Shown here: piece by piece, positions 1 to 6,106 of the stretch
How positions within the stretch are numbered: position 1 is the first letter of the stretch
How the letters are laid out: every line of letters starts with the position of its first letter
From: Syntrophomonadaceae bacterium
GTDB lineage: Bacteria > Bacillota > Syntrophomonadia > Syntrophomonadales > Syntrophomonadaceae
Reading direction: 5' to 3'
Assembly (NCBI GenBank): GCA_028683995.1
Contig: JAQUGU010000014.1
Span: forward strand, 8,697 to 15,172
DNA: 6,476 bases
The notes under the pieces: model-generated
What the model was told of the DNA's origin: nothing
Seen by the model: the letters and a program-made list of their open reading frames with translations, nothing else
The model's database searches: none
Program-made: the position numbers and the translations under genes

Positions 1-317
1 TCTTTATCAGCTACAATTAATAATGCCTCTAATTTTCGCAATACCCGATCTGATCTCCAGTCTCGTGCTATCTCTACTGAAGCCCTGGTCAAATTACCTC
101 CGGACTGTTTTAGTTTTTCTTCAAACTTGGCAAACAGGGTAAAAGCATCTGCAACCGCCCCGGCAAAACCAGCAATTACATTACCATCGTATAGGCGCCT
201 GGTCTTATTGGCATTGCTTTTCATGACCGTATTCTGGCCGAAGGTTACCTGCCCGTCACCTGCTATAGCAGTCTCTTCGCCTTTTTTAACAGCTACAATG
301 GTTGTTCCTAAAAACAT
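1..317 (-). CDS. hslV: HslV (ClpQ) peptidase subunit of the HslUV protease, 3' part missing
   Basis: This is the proteolytic subunit of the cytoplasmic ATP-dependent HslUV (ClpYQ) protease, which degrades substrates unfolded by the HslU ATPase. About 105 codons of an expected 170-180 are present; the C-terminal part lies beyond the left edge. The translation opens MFLGTTIVAVKKGEE, followed by GDGQVTFGQNTVMK and AGFAGAVADAFTLF, which are hallmark HslV segments. By family knowledge the propeptide MFLG is removed so that Thr5 becomes the N-terminal nucleophile; this resembles the threonine-type enzymes rather than the serine-type ClpQ of Bacillus subtilis. The ATG is set by a GGAGG seven bases upstream. 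That site lies in the last codons of xerC, and only 4 nt separate the xerC stop from this start, so co-transcription is almost certain. In Firmicutes, hslU and codY usually follow; they would lie to the left, unseen. Confidence 0.96.
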   Translation of the reverse strand, partial: MFLGTTIVAVKKGEETAIAGDGQVTFGQNTVMKSNANKTRRLYDGNVIAGFAGAVADAFTLFAKFEEKLKQSGGNLTRASVEIARDWRSDRVLRKLEALLIVADK

Positions 318-321
318 TTAA

Positions 322-1233
322 TTACCTCCGCGGATGAGTTTCATTATGTATATTTTTTATATTCTCCCTGGTCAAATGGGTATATATCTGGGTAGTGGAT
401 AGTTTTACGTGGCCAAGTAGTTCCTGTACTGAGCGTAAATCTGCTCCGTTATTTAGCAGATGGGTGGCAAAAGAATGGCGCAACATATGGGGATTTACTT
501 TTTGGTTCAGAGCTATTTCTTCAACATATTTATTTATTATGTTTCTTATACTTCTTTCGGATAAGCGCTTACCGTATTTATTTAAAAACAATGCGTTACT
601 GCCTTCGGGAGCTTTACGGGCATAACTATTTCTGGCTTCGTTAATATATACTGTAAGAGATTCCCGGGCTTTACTGCCCAGCGGAACAATCCTTTCTTTG
701 TTGCCTTTACCCTTAACTTTAACAATAGCATTGGCCAGATCCATATCCTTAAGATCAATTCCCACCAATTCACTCACCCTTATACCAGTGGCATAAAGAG
801 TTTCCAATACCGCCCGGTCTCTCTTACCCGCAATGGACGTAATATCCGGGGCTGTAATCAGCATCTCAATCTCAACCGGGTATAGAAATCGAGGCAGTTT
901 TTTATCCTGCTTAGGGGTGGCAACCGCAGCGATAGGATTTCCCGGCAGAATATTCTCCCGGCACAGGTACCTGACAAAAGAGCGCATGGATGCTAATTTT
1001 CTGGCCATGGTTGCCCGGCTCAGGCCCTGCTCCTGCAAATAGGCCAAATATTCTCTAACCGATTTATGATTAAACAGTTCACCGGGGATTTCTTCCCGGG
1101 GGGTTTCATATTTATCCGCCATGAAACCGAAAAACTGTAATAAATCGGATCGATAACTCACCAGAGTCAGATTAGATGCACTTTTTTCAACCCGCATATG
1201 ATTCAGGAAACCCTCAATATGCTTAAATAACAT
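322..1233 (-). CDS. xerC: XerC-type tyrosine recombinase (CodV), chromosome dimer resolution
   Basis: This tyrosine recombinase acts, with a XerD partner, at the dif site to resolve chromosome dimers before cell division. The N-terminal SAM-like core-binding domain is followed by the catalytic domain. Numbered from the upstream ATG at 1266 (314 residues), the catalytic set is complete: Arg163 in ATGIRVSEL, Lys187 in GKGNKER, His260 and Arg263 in HMLRHSFATHL, His286 in LLGHVKLS, and nucleophile Tyr295 in TTQIYTH. The start given here is ATG at 1233 (303 residues), because the protein then opens MLFKHIEGFLNHMRVEKSAS, as XerC family members do. The ATG at 1266 would add eleven residues with no family counterpart. 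Neither start has a clear Shine-Dalgarno, so the choice rests on homology and length. The gene lies between trmFO and hslV, the usual place of codV/xerC in Firmicutes, which supports XerC over XerD or a phage integrase. Confidence 0.95.
   Translation of the reverse strand: MLFKHIEGFLNHMRVEKSASNLTLVSYRSDLLQFFGFMADKYETPREEIPGELFNHKSVREYLAYLQEQGLSRATMARKLASMRSFVRYLCRENILPGNPIAAVATPKQDKKLPRFLYPVEIEMLITAPDITSIAGKRDRAVLETLYATGIRVSELVGIDLKDMDLANAIVKVKGKGNKERIVPLGSKARESLTVYINEARNSYARKAPEGSNALFLNKYGKRLSERSIRNIINKYVEEIALNQKVNPHMLRHSFATHLLNNGADLRSVQELLGHVKLSTTQIYTHLTRENIKNIHNETHPRR
325..329 (-). promoter_or_regulatory. Ribosome-binding site of hslV inside the xerC stop region
   Basis: GGAGG on the minus strand lies seven bases before the hslV ATG. 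It is formed by the last two arginine codons of xerC (CGG AGG), which run directly into the TAA stop. Ribosomes ending xerC would uncover or reuse this site, so translational coupling is likely (inference). Confidence 0.85.
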
Positions 1234-1287
1234 GATTATCTTGCATCCCATCTTTTTTAAGGCCATGCTAGCACAAGGTAATATAAT

Positions 1288-2607
1288 TTACAAGCTTTTC
1301 AAAAACAATTCTGAAAATTTATCCATTTTTTCCAGAGCCCGCACGACATATGCTTGATACCTGAGTTTCTTATCTCGTACCGGTTGGACCAGGGGGGGTA
1401 AGAGGCCGAAATTAGCATTTACTGGTTGGAAGTTAGCCGGATCAGCAGTAGTAATAAACTTTATTAAAGCACCTATCATGGTTGTTTCAGGCAAAACTAC
1501 GGGAGACTCACCTTTTAACATCCTTAAAGCATTAATCCCAGCAACTATGCCGGTAGCTGCCGATTCCATATAACCTTCGACTCCACTAATCTGCCCGGCG
1601 AAAAAAATCCTCTGGTTATGCTTAAACTGCAGACCGGGAGTAAGCACTGCCGGACTATTAATATAGGTATTGCGATGCATCACTCCGTATCTCACAAACT
1701 CCGCTTTTTCCAAACCCGGTATAAGACGAAAAATTCGATCCTGTTCACCCCAGCGTAAACGAGTTTGAAAGCCTACCATGCCATATATACGCCCCTGTAT
1801 ATCCTCCTGCCTTAATTGCAAGATTGCATAAGGTTTAGATCCTTCACGGTTCTGCTGCAAACCAACCGGGCGCAGGGGGCCAAAACGGAGGGTGTCCTTA
1901 CCCCTGCGAGCTATAACTTCAACCGGCATACAGGCGTCAAAAAAGTGCTTTTTGTCAATGCTGTGTCCTTCTTTTATATCCGCATTTACCAGTTCTTCAT
2001 AGAAAGTTTCGTATTCATCCTGGTTCATGGGACAGTTATAGTAATCATCTGTTCCTTTTCCGTAACGTGAGGCTTTGAAGATTATACCTTTATCCAAGCT
2101 TTCTTCAGTTACGCTGGGGGCCACGGCATCATAAAAGTAAAGATGTTCTTCCCCGGTTAATTTCTGCAATTCCAGGCCCAAACGGTCTGAGGTGAGGGGG
2201 CCAGTGGCAATAATAGTTATCTCATCCTCCGGAATCCGGTTTACCTCTTCTCTGACCACTTCGATAAGGGGTTGAGATATAATCCGTTCACTTACCAGAG
2301 AAGAAAACAAATCCCGGTCAACTGCCAGGGCAGAACCAGCAGGTACCCTGGTTTTGTCAGCGCACTCCAGCAATAGAGAACCCAGGGCTCGCATTTCTCG
2401 CTTAAGCAAACCCTGAGCACTATTGTCCAGATCTGATTTAAAAGAATTACTGCAAACCAGCTCTGCCAGTTGCGAGGTACGATGTACTGGTGTAGATTTT
2501 TCCGGCCTCATCTCATATAGTCTTACCCGTTGCCCTTCTGATGCAATACGGTAAGCAGCTTCACAGCCGGCCAGGCCACCACCTATAACATTAATCCAGG
2601 ACTGCAA
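1288..2607 (-). CDS. trmFO: TrmFO, folate- and FAD-dependent tRNA (uracil-54-C5)-methyltransferase
   Basis: TrmFO makes 5-methyluridine at position 54 of the tRNA T-loop, using 5,10-methylenetetrahydrofolate as carbon donor and reduced FAD (the GidA-small family, formerly Gid). The 439 residues match the usual length of about 435. An N-terminal dinucleotide-binding motif (VIGGGLAGCEAA, residues 7-18) is followed by YEMRP and AELVCSNSFKSD. Cys52 and Cys226 (FFDACMPVE) match the two cysteines implicated in catalysis in the Bacillus subtilis enzyme (Cys53 and Cys226, from memory). A second FAD-contacting segment, FAGQISGVEGYMESAATG, is at about 336-353. The start is TTG at 2607: an in-frame TGA lies four codons upstream and the next in-frame Met (residue 33) would remove the flavin motif. 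The start is one base past the topA stop; its Shine-Dalgarno, AAGGAG, lies inside the end of topA. Confidence 0.97.
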   Translation of the reverse strand: MQSWINVIGGGLAGCEAAYRIASEGQRVRLYEMRPEKSTPVHRTSQLAELVCSNSFKSDLDNSAQGLLKREMRALGSLLLECADKTRVPAGSALAVDRDLFSSLVSERIISQPLIEVVREEVNRIPEDEITIIATGPLTSDRLGLELQKLTGEEHLYFYDAVAPSVTEESLDKGIIFKASRYGKGTDDYYNCPMNQDEYETFYEELVNADIKEGHSIDKKHFFDACMPVEVIARRGKDTLRFGPLRPVGLQQNREGSKPYAILQLRQEDIQGRIYGMVGFQTRLRWGEQDRIFRLIPGLEKAEFVRYGVMHRNTYINSPAVLTPGLQFKHNQRIFFAGQISGVEGYMESAATGIVAGINALRMLKGESPVVLPETTMIGALIKFITTADPANFQPVNANFGLLPPLVQPVRDKKLRYQAYVVRALEKMDKFSELFLKSL

Positions 2608-2608
2608 A

Positions 2609-4687
2609 TCAGGTGCTCATCTCCTTGCTGAATTTACATTCGGGGTTATGGCAAACTGCCTCCATTTCCTTGTTGCGATTCTGCTTTTCAACCAGTATAT
2701 CACCACAGGTGGGACATTTTTCTCCGGTTGGTTTGTTCCAGGAGCGAAACTGGCAATCCGGGTATTTGCTACAACCATAAAAGCGGCGTCCTTTTTTACT
2801 CTTCAGAGCAAGAATGGCTCCCCCGCAAAGGGGACAGTCGACTCCCGCCTCTTCCAAAAAAGATTCAGTGTGCCGGCACTCCGGGAAACCTGAACAGGCC
2901 ATAAATTTGCCGAAGCGGCCATGCTTGATTAGCATCGCTTTGCCGCACTCAGGACAATCTTTGCCCGCCTCTTCATCTTTGATTTCCACTTTTTCAATCA
3001 TAGCTGAAGCCTTTTCCAGATCAGCGGCAAAGGGGCGGTAGAAAGTGTCTACCACCTGGGTCCAGTTCATTTCACCTTCTTCTATCAAATCCAGGTTTTC
3101 TTCCATCCGGGCGGTAAACTCAGCATCCACAATATCATTAAAATTATTCTTGAGCAGGTCAACCACAATAAACCCCAGCTCAGTGGGCGCGAATTGTTTG
3201 TTCTGCCTTTCTACATAATTACGTTTGAGAATAGTATCGATTATGGGTGCATAAGTACTTGGTCTTCCGATATTCTTCTCTTCCAGCAACTTTATCAGAC
3301 TGGCTTCACTAAAACGCGAAGGTGGCTGGGTGAAGTGCTGTTCCGGTCGTGTTTCCTGCAAAAAGACCTTTTCTCCTTTTTTCAGTTGAGGTATATAGTT
3401 TTTAACTTCTTCCTCTTCGCTGTCCTTATAGACCTTCTTGTAACCAGCAAATTTAAGCTGTGAACTGCTGGCCCGCAGACCGTATTCTCCTGCGGCAATA
3501 TCCACCGTGAGGGTATCGTAGACAGCCGGGGTCATTTGACTGGCGACAAATCTATCCCAAATCAGTTTATACAGGCGATACTGGTCACGGCTTAGAAACT
3601 GCTTGATACTCTCCGGAGAGCGCGTAGCAGAAGTGGGCCGGATAGCCTCATGGGCATCCTGGGCTCCTTGTTTGTTTTTATATTCATTGGGCGAGTTGGG
3701 TGCGAACTGCTCACCATACTGGGAGCGTATGTAGTCCAGCACTTCCATCTGGGCAGACCCTGCCACCCGGGTGGAATCAGTTCTAAGGTAGGTAATCAAA
3801 CCTACTGTTCCTTCTTTTCCAATCTCCAGGCCCTCATAAAGTTCCTGCGCCACCTTCATGGTCCGTTTAGAATAGAAGTTGAGCCGGCGGGCACCTTCCT
3901 GCTGCAAAGTGCTGGTTATGAACGGAGGCGCTGCCTTTTTGCGCTTTTCTTTTTTCTCCACTTTGGTGACCGTTAATTTATTATCCTCCAGGCTCTTTAC
4001 TATCTCATCCTTTTGCTGTTCTGAACCTATTTCAATCTTTTGTTCACCCCTGGTGCTAAGACGAGCCAGAAAGCTTTTACCTTCTGCAGTTGTCAGAACC
4101 ACCTCTATGGTCCAATATTCCTCAGAAACAAATTTTCTAATTTCCTCTTCCCGCTCACAAATCAAGCGCACTACTACTGATTGTACCCGACCCGCACTTA
4201 AGCCTTTACGAACCTTACTCCAGAGCAAAGGACTCAAATTATATCCCACCAGTCGATCCAGAACTCTTCTGGCCTGTTGAGCATTTACCCGGTCCATGTC
4301 AACCTGGCGCGAATTTTTTATAGCACTTTTAACCGCTTCTCGGGTAATTTCATTAAACTCTATCCGGCATTTTTCGCCCGGGGGTATTTTTATAGCATTC
4401 TGCAGATGCCAGGCTATAGCTTCCCCTTCACGGTCAGGGTCAGTTGCCAGCAACACCCGAGAAGCCTTCTGAGCTTCTTCCTTAATCTCTTTGAGCAGGG
4501 TACCTTTGCCCCGTATAGTTATATACTGGGGTTCAAAATTATTATCCACATCTATGCCCAATTTGCTCTTGGGCAAATCCTTGATATGGCCAACCGAAGC
4601 CTTAATAGTATAACCTTTGCCAAGAAATTTCCCTATTGTTTTAGCTTTCGCAGCAGACTCGACGATGAGCAGAGTAGTTGCCGCCAA
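2609..4687 (-). CDS. topA: DNA topoisomerase I (type IA) with three C-terminal zinc ribbons
   Basis: This enzyme relaxes negative supercoils by passing one strand through a transient 5'-phosphotyrosine break. Residues are numbered from the upstream GTG at 4696 (695 aa). The Toprim domain begins LLIVES (Glu13) and carries DPDREGE (Asp86, Asp88, Glu90) for Mg2+ binding. The active-site tyrosine is Tyr303 in ITYLRTDSTR, followed by HEAIRPT at 349-355. The tail has three four-cysteine ribbons: Cys581/584/601/607, Cys621/624/642/648 and Cys661/664/682/687. The start chosen is TTG at 4687 (692 aa). The eight-base GAGGTGAT complements the 16S anti-Shine-Dalgarno and its GAGG lies eight bases before the TTG, whereas the GTG at 4696 is inside that site. 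The segment usually read as ESPAKAKTI is ESAAKAKTI here. The gene follows dprA closely, as in many Firmicutes. Confidence 0.98.
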   Translation of the reverse strand: MAATTLLIVESAAKAKTIGKFLGKGYTIKASVGHIKDLPKSKLGIDVDNNFEPQYITIRGKGTLLKEIKEEAQKASRVLLATDPDREGEAIAWHLQNAIKIPPGEKCRIEFNEITREAVKSAIKNSRQVDMDRVNAQQARRVLDRLVGYNLSPLLWSKVRKGLSAGRVQSVVVRLICEREEEIRKFVSEEYWTIEVVLTTAEGKSFLARLSTRGEQKIEIGSEQQKDEIVKSLEDNKLTVTKVEKKEKRKKAAPPFITSTLQQEGARRLNFYSKRTMKVAQELYEGLEIGKEGTVGLITYLRTDSTRVAGSAQMEVLDYIRSQYGEQFAPNSPNEYKNKQGAQDAHEAIRPTSATRSPESIKQFLSRDQYRLYKLIWDRFVASQMTPAVYDTLTVDIAAGEYGLRASSSQLKFAGYKKVYKDSEEEEVKNYIPQLKKGEKVFLQETRPEQHFTQPPSRFSEASLIKLLEEKNIGRPSTYAPIIDTILKRNYVERQNKQFAPTELGFIVVDLLKNNFNDIVDAEFTARMEENLDLIEEGEMNWTQVVDTFYRPFAADLEKASAMIEKVEIKDEEAGKDCPECGKAMLIKHGRFGKFMACSGFPECRHTESFLEEAGVDCPLCGGAILALKSKKGRRFYGCSKYPDCQFRSWNKPTGEKCPTCGDILVEKQNRNKEMEAVCHNPECKFSKEMST
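2621..2626 (-). promoter_or_regulatory. Ribosome-binding site of trmFO inside topA
   Basis: AAGGAG on the minus strand is within the last codons of topA. Its distance to the TTG start of trmFO is 13 bases, longer than the usual 6-9. The weak start codon, the long spacer and the one-base gap to the topA stop suggest that trmFO is translated mainly by coupling to topA (inference). Confidence 0.65.
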
Positions 4688-4691
4688 AAAA

Positions 4692-4699
4692 ATCACCTC
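4692..4699 (-). promoter_or_regulatory. Strong Shine-Dalgarno that decides the topA start
   Basis: GAGGTGAT on the minus strand is an eight-base complement to the 3' end of 16S rRNA. A possible GTG start (4694-4696) is embedded in it and cannot be served by it, while TTG at 4687 is at ideal spacing. A run of seven T precedes and includes the start codon. Confidence 0.75.
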
Positions 4700-4714
4700 T
4701 CCACCATACTGGTA

Positions 4715-5797
4715 TTATATTCTCACATAATAATTACCCGGTAAGGATTTAATTATACCTTCAAATTCAAGTTTAAACAAAACCGTACTCAGAGTGCCTA
4801 TTTCTAACCCGCTATTTTGAATTAATTCATCAAAATGCAGGGATTCATTAGCTAAAAGCTCCAGTACCAGTTTTTCATTATCATCCAAAAGTAGCAAACG
4901 ATCCTGTTTTAGAGTTCCGGGCGTACGATTGATATCATAATATTCTTCAAGAATATCTTCAATACCTGTTATCAATATTGCTCCTTGTTTAATAAGATTA
5001 TTTGGTCCCGCACTAGTTTTGCTATTAATAGGACCCGGTACCGCAAAAACATCGCGCCCTTGTTCCAGAGCAAAATCAGCAGTAATTAAGGCGCCACTTT
5101 TTTCTTTGCCCTCAACTACTACCACCCCGCGGCAAAGGCCAGAAATAATGCGGTTTCGCAGCGGAAAATTAGCCGGTTCCGGATGAGTATGCAGAGGAAA
5201 TTCACTAATTACGGCTCCACTGGCGATTATTTCTTGAAACAGTTTGCGATTTTCGGGAGGATAAACAACATTGAGCGCACTTCCCATAACCGCTATAGTC
5301 TTTCCGACTTCTAACGCTCCCCGGTGAGCCTCGCTGTCAATCCCGCGGGCCATGCCACTTACAATTACTATACCCGATTCAGCCAGTTCTCTAGCCAATT
5401 TACGGGCTACGTTTCTACCGTAAACAGAAGCAGCACGAGAGCCAACAACAGCCAAACAACTTTGCCCGGCAACTTCGATATCTCCGCGGTAGTAAAGAAT
5501 GACCGGCGGGTTGCTTATATTTCTTAAATTCTGAGGATAGAGAGATTCGTCCCAGGTGACCATTTCTATATCCTCAGACCGGTATTCTTTCATTAGGATT
5601 TCAGGCGAGCTTTTTCTTTTTTTCAGCAGATTATCAATAATCTCCGGTTTCAGAAACGAAGCATAAAGAGTTTTACTATCCGCTTCAAAAAAGTTTTGAA
5701 AGCTGCCAAATGCATCCTTTATCTTCCATAGGCTTCTGTTGCCCAAACCTGGTATAGAGTGGATTGTGCATAAAATAGCTTTTTCCAGCCTGTCCAT
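4715..5797 (-). CDS. dprA: DprA (Smf) DNA-processing protein, RecA loader
   Basis: DprA binds single-stranded DNA entering during natural transformation and loads RecA on it; it is also widespread in bacteria not known to be competent. Three parts are visible in 360 residues. The N-terminal helix-hairpin-helix/SAM-like region (about 5-70) includes SIPGLGNRSLWKI. The Rossmann-like core (about 80-285) has VVGSRAAS (118-124), SGMARGIDSEAHRGA (147-161), NVVYPPENR (176-184) and NFPLRNRIISGL (210-221). A C-terminal winged-helix domain (about 300-358) is the DprA_WH type. The length is typical for the three-domain form. The ATG has AGAGG eight bases upstream. It is the first gene of the minus-strand operon here, since the DNA upstream is a divergent intergenic region; the downstream topA start is 18-27 nt away. 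Whether this organism is competent cannot be told from the window. Confidence 0.97.
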   Translation of the reverse strand: MDRLEKAILCTIHSIPGLGNRSLWKIKDAFGSFQNFFEADSKTLYASFLKPEIIDNLLKKRKSSPEILMKEYRSEDIEMVTWDESLYPQNLRNISNPPVILYYRGDIEVAGQSCLAVVGSRAASVYGRNVARKLARELAESGIVIVSGMARGIDSEAHRGALEVGKTIAVMGSALNVVYPPENRKLFQEIIASGAVISEFPLHTHPEPANFPLRNRIISGLCRGVVVVEGKEKSGALITADFALEQGRDVFAVPGPINSKTSAGPNNLIKQGAILITGIEDILEEYYDINRTPGTLKQDRLLLLDDNEKLVLELLANESLHFDELIQNSGLEIGTLSTVLFKLEFEGIIKSLPGNYYVRI

Positions 5798-5805
5798 TAT
5801 TTATA

Positions 5806-5810
5806 CCTCT
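5806..5810 (-). promoter_or_regulatory. Ribosome-binding site of dprA
   Basis: AGAGG on the minus strand lies eight bases before the dprA ATG. It is the only good site near that start, and supports beginning the protein at MDRLEKAI. Confidence 0.75.
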
Positions 5811-5877
5811 ATAAATTTACTGACCAGCGTCAAATCTTTTAACCTAAAGTCATTGATAACATAAAAAACGCAAGTGA

Positions 5878-5891
5878 GCAATAGGCAATAG
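5878..5891. repeat. Tandem heptamer GCAATAG x2
   Basis: Two perfect head-to-tail copies of GCAATAG lie immediately left of the palindrome, upstream of dprA. Two direct copies seven bases apart could be a regulator half-site pair, or chance in AT-rich DNA. No known box was recognised. Confidence 0.4.
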
Positions 5892-5949
5892 CTATAATCA
5901 ACATTAATGTTGATTTTTTCCTATAGAGTTTAAGCCTGTGAGATTATAG
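5892..5949. repeat. 8-bp inverted repeat CTATAATC / GATTATAG flanking the palindrome
   Basis: CTATAATC at 5892-5899 and its exact reverse complement GATTATAG at 5942-5949 place a perfect TATAAT on the plus strand (5893-5898) and on the minus strand (5948-5943). The minus-strand copy points toward dprA and would give an untranslated leader of about 140 nt. Neither copy has a good TTGACA-like -35 at 16-18 bases or an extended -10 TG, so promoter function is uncertain. Confidence 0.4.
5896..5919 (+). promoter_or_regulatory. Perfect 20-bp palindrome plus T run: terminator-like hairpin or operator
   Basis: AATCAACATTAATGTTGATT (5896-5915) equals its own reverse complement. As RNA it could form an 8-bp stem with a UUAA loop, and on the plus strand it is followed directly by TTTT, which extends the run to six T. 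That is the shape of a weak intrinsic terminator reading rightward, although no plus-strand gene lies to its left; it could stop antisense transcription coming out of dprA. Alternatively it is an operator for a dimeric repressor controlling the dprA operon, the small plus-strand genes, or both. It matches no consensus I know (LexA, CodY, ComK and CtsR boxes were considered). Confidence 0.5.
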
Positions 5950-6035
5950 GGCTTTAATGATAATACTTGTAGTCGTGGGAAATTTTACGTTCCTAAACTT
6001 AATCAAACCCGGGGAAAATACAATAAGGATTTCAC

Positions 6036-6063
6036 TGCACAAAAAACGAACCACCCATATACT
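6036..6063 (+). promoter_or_regulatory. Candidate promoter of the small-gene pair
   Basis: TGCACA (6036-6041, four of six matches to TTGACA), a 16-base spacer and TATACT (6058-6063, five of six matches to TATAAT) lie about 45 bases before the first plus-strand start. The -10 region also reads CATATACT, which fits the CATAnnnT pattern of the sporulation sigma factors E and K, but no matching -35 was found. This is a pattern match only. Confidence 0.35.
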
Positions 6064-6074
6064 GGGGACCAGTA
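6060..6074. repeat. Dyad TACTGG-GGA-CCAGTA
   Basis: Two perfect 6-bp arms around a 3-base centre overlap the candidate -10 of the small-gene pair. It could be an operator placed at the promoter or a small hairpin at the start of the transcript. Confidence 0.4.
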
Positions 6075-6106
6075 AAATACTATTAAAAATTGAAAGGAGT
6101 GGAACC

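Larger units (their letters stand above)
5798..6106. other. Divergent intergenic region, 309 bp
   Basis: No convincing gene is seen in this stretch between the dprA start and the first plus-strand small gene. It must hold the promoter of the five-gene minus-strand operon and probably that of the plus-strand pair. It is AT-rich and has several short symmetric elements: a tandem heptamer, a 20-bp palindrome with a T run, an 8-bp inverted repeat that places TATAAT on both strands, and a dyad at 6060-6074. No full sigma-A promoter with a good -35 and -10 could be assigned to dprA. No known riboswitch class was recognised. Confidence 0.7.

Noticed and set aside
127..321. 64-codon plus-strand frame at the left end
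   Set aside because: It lies wholly opposite hslV, whose translation is unmistakable; the hydrophobic stretch is by-product of reading the other strand.
322..1233. Phage or transposon integrase instead of XerC
   Set aside because: The place between trmFO and hslV, the length and the full XerC-like motif set argue for the housekeeping recombinase; no att-like repeats or phage genes are nearby.
3650..4280. Overlapping plus-strand frames of 108 and 133 codons opposite topA
   Set aside because: Both are antisense to the conserved TopA core, overlap each other and give low-complexity or random-looking products.
4277..4744. 155-codon plus-strand open frame opposite the 5' part of topA
   Set aside because: It is antisense to a well-supported gene, its product resembles no protein, and it has no convincing ribosome-binding site. 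It is a shadow frame.
5821..5835. TGAC-CAGC-GTCA dyad and a TTGACG on the minus strand near dprA, considered as operator or -35
   Set aside because: The arms are only 4 bp, it fits no known consensus, and no -10 hexamer lies at 16-18 bases from the TTGACG before the ribosome-binding site.
5957..6106. N-terminal extension of the 60-residue protein from ATG 5957
   Set aside because: No Shine-Dalgarno precedes 5957, the added 50 residues show no clear pattern and the region includes the candidate promoter and dyad; the strong site before 6107 marks the start.
5798..6106. Possible riboswitch or small RNA in the intergenic region
   Set aside because: No conserved riboswitch core was recognised and the only stable symmetric parts are the short palindrome and dyad described.
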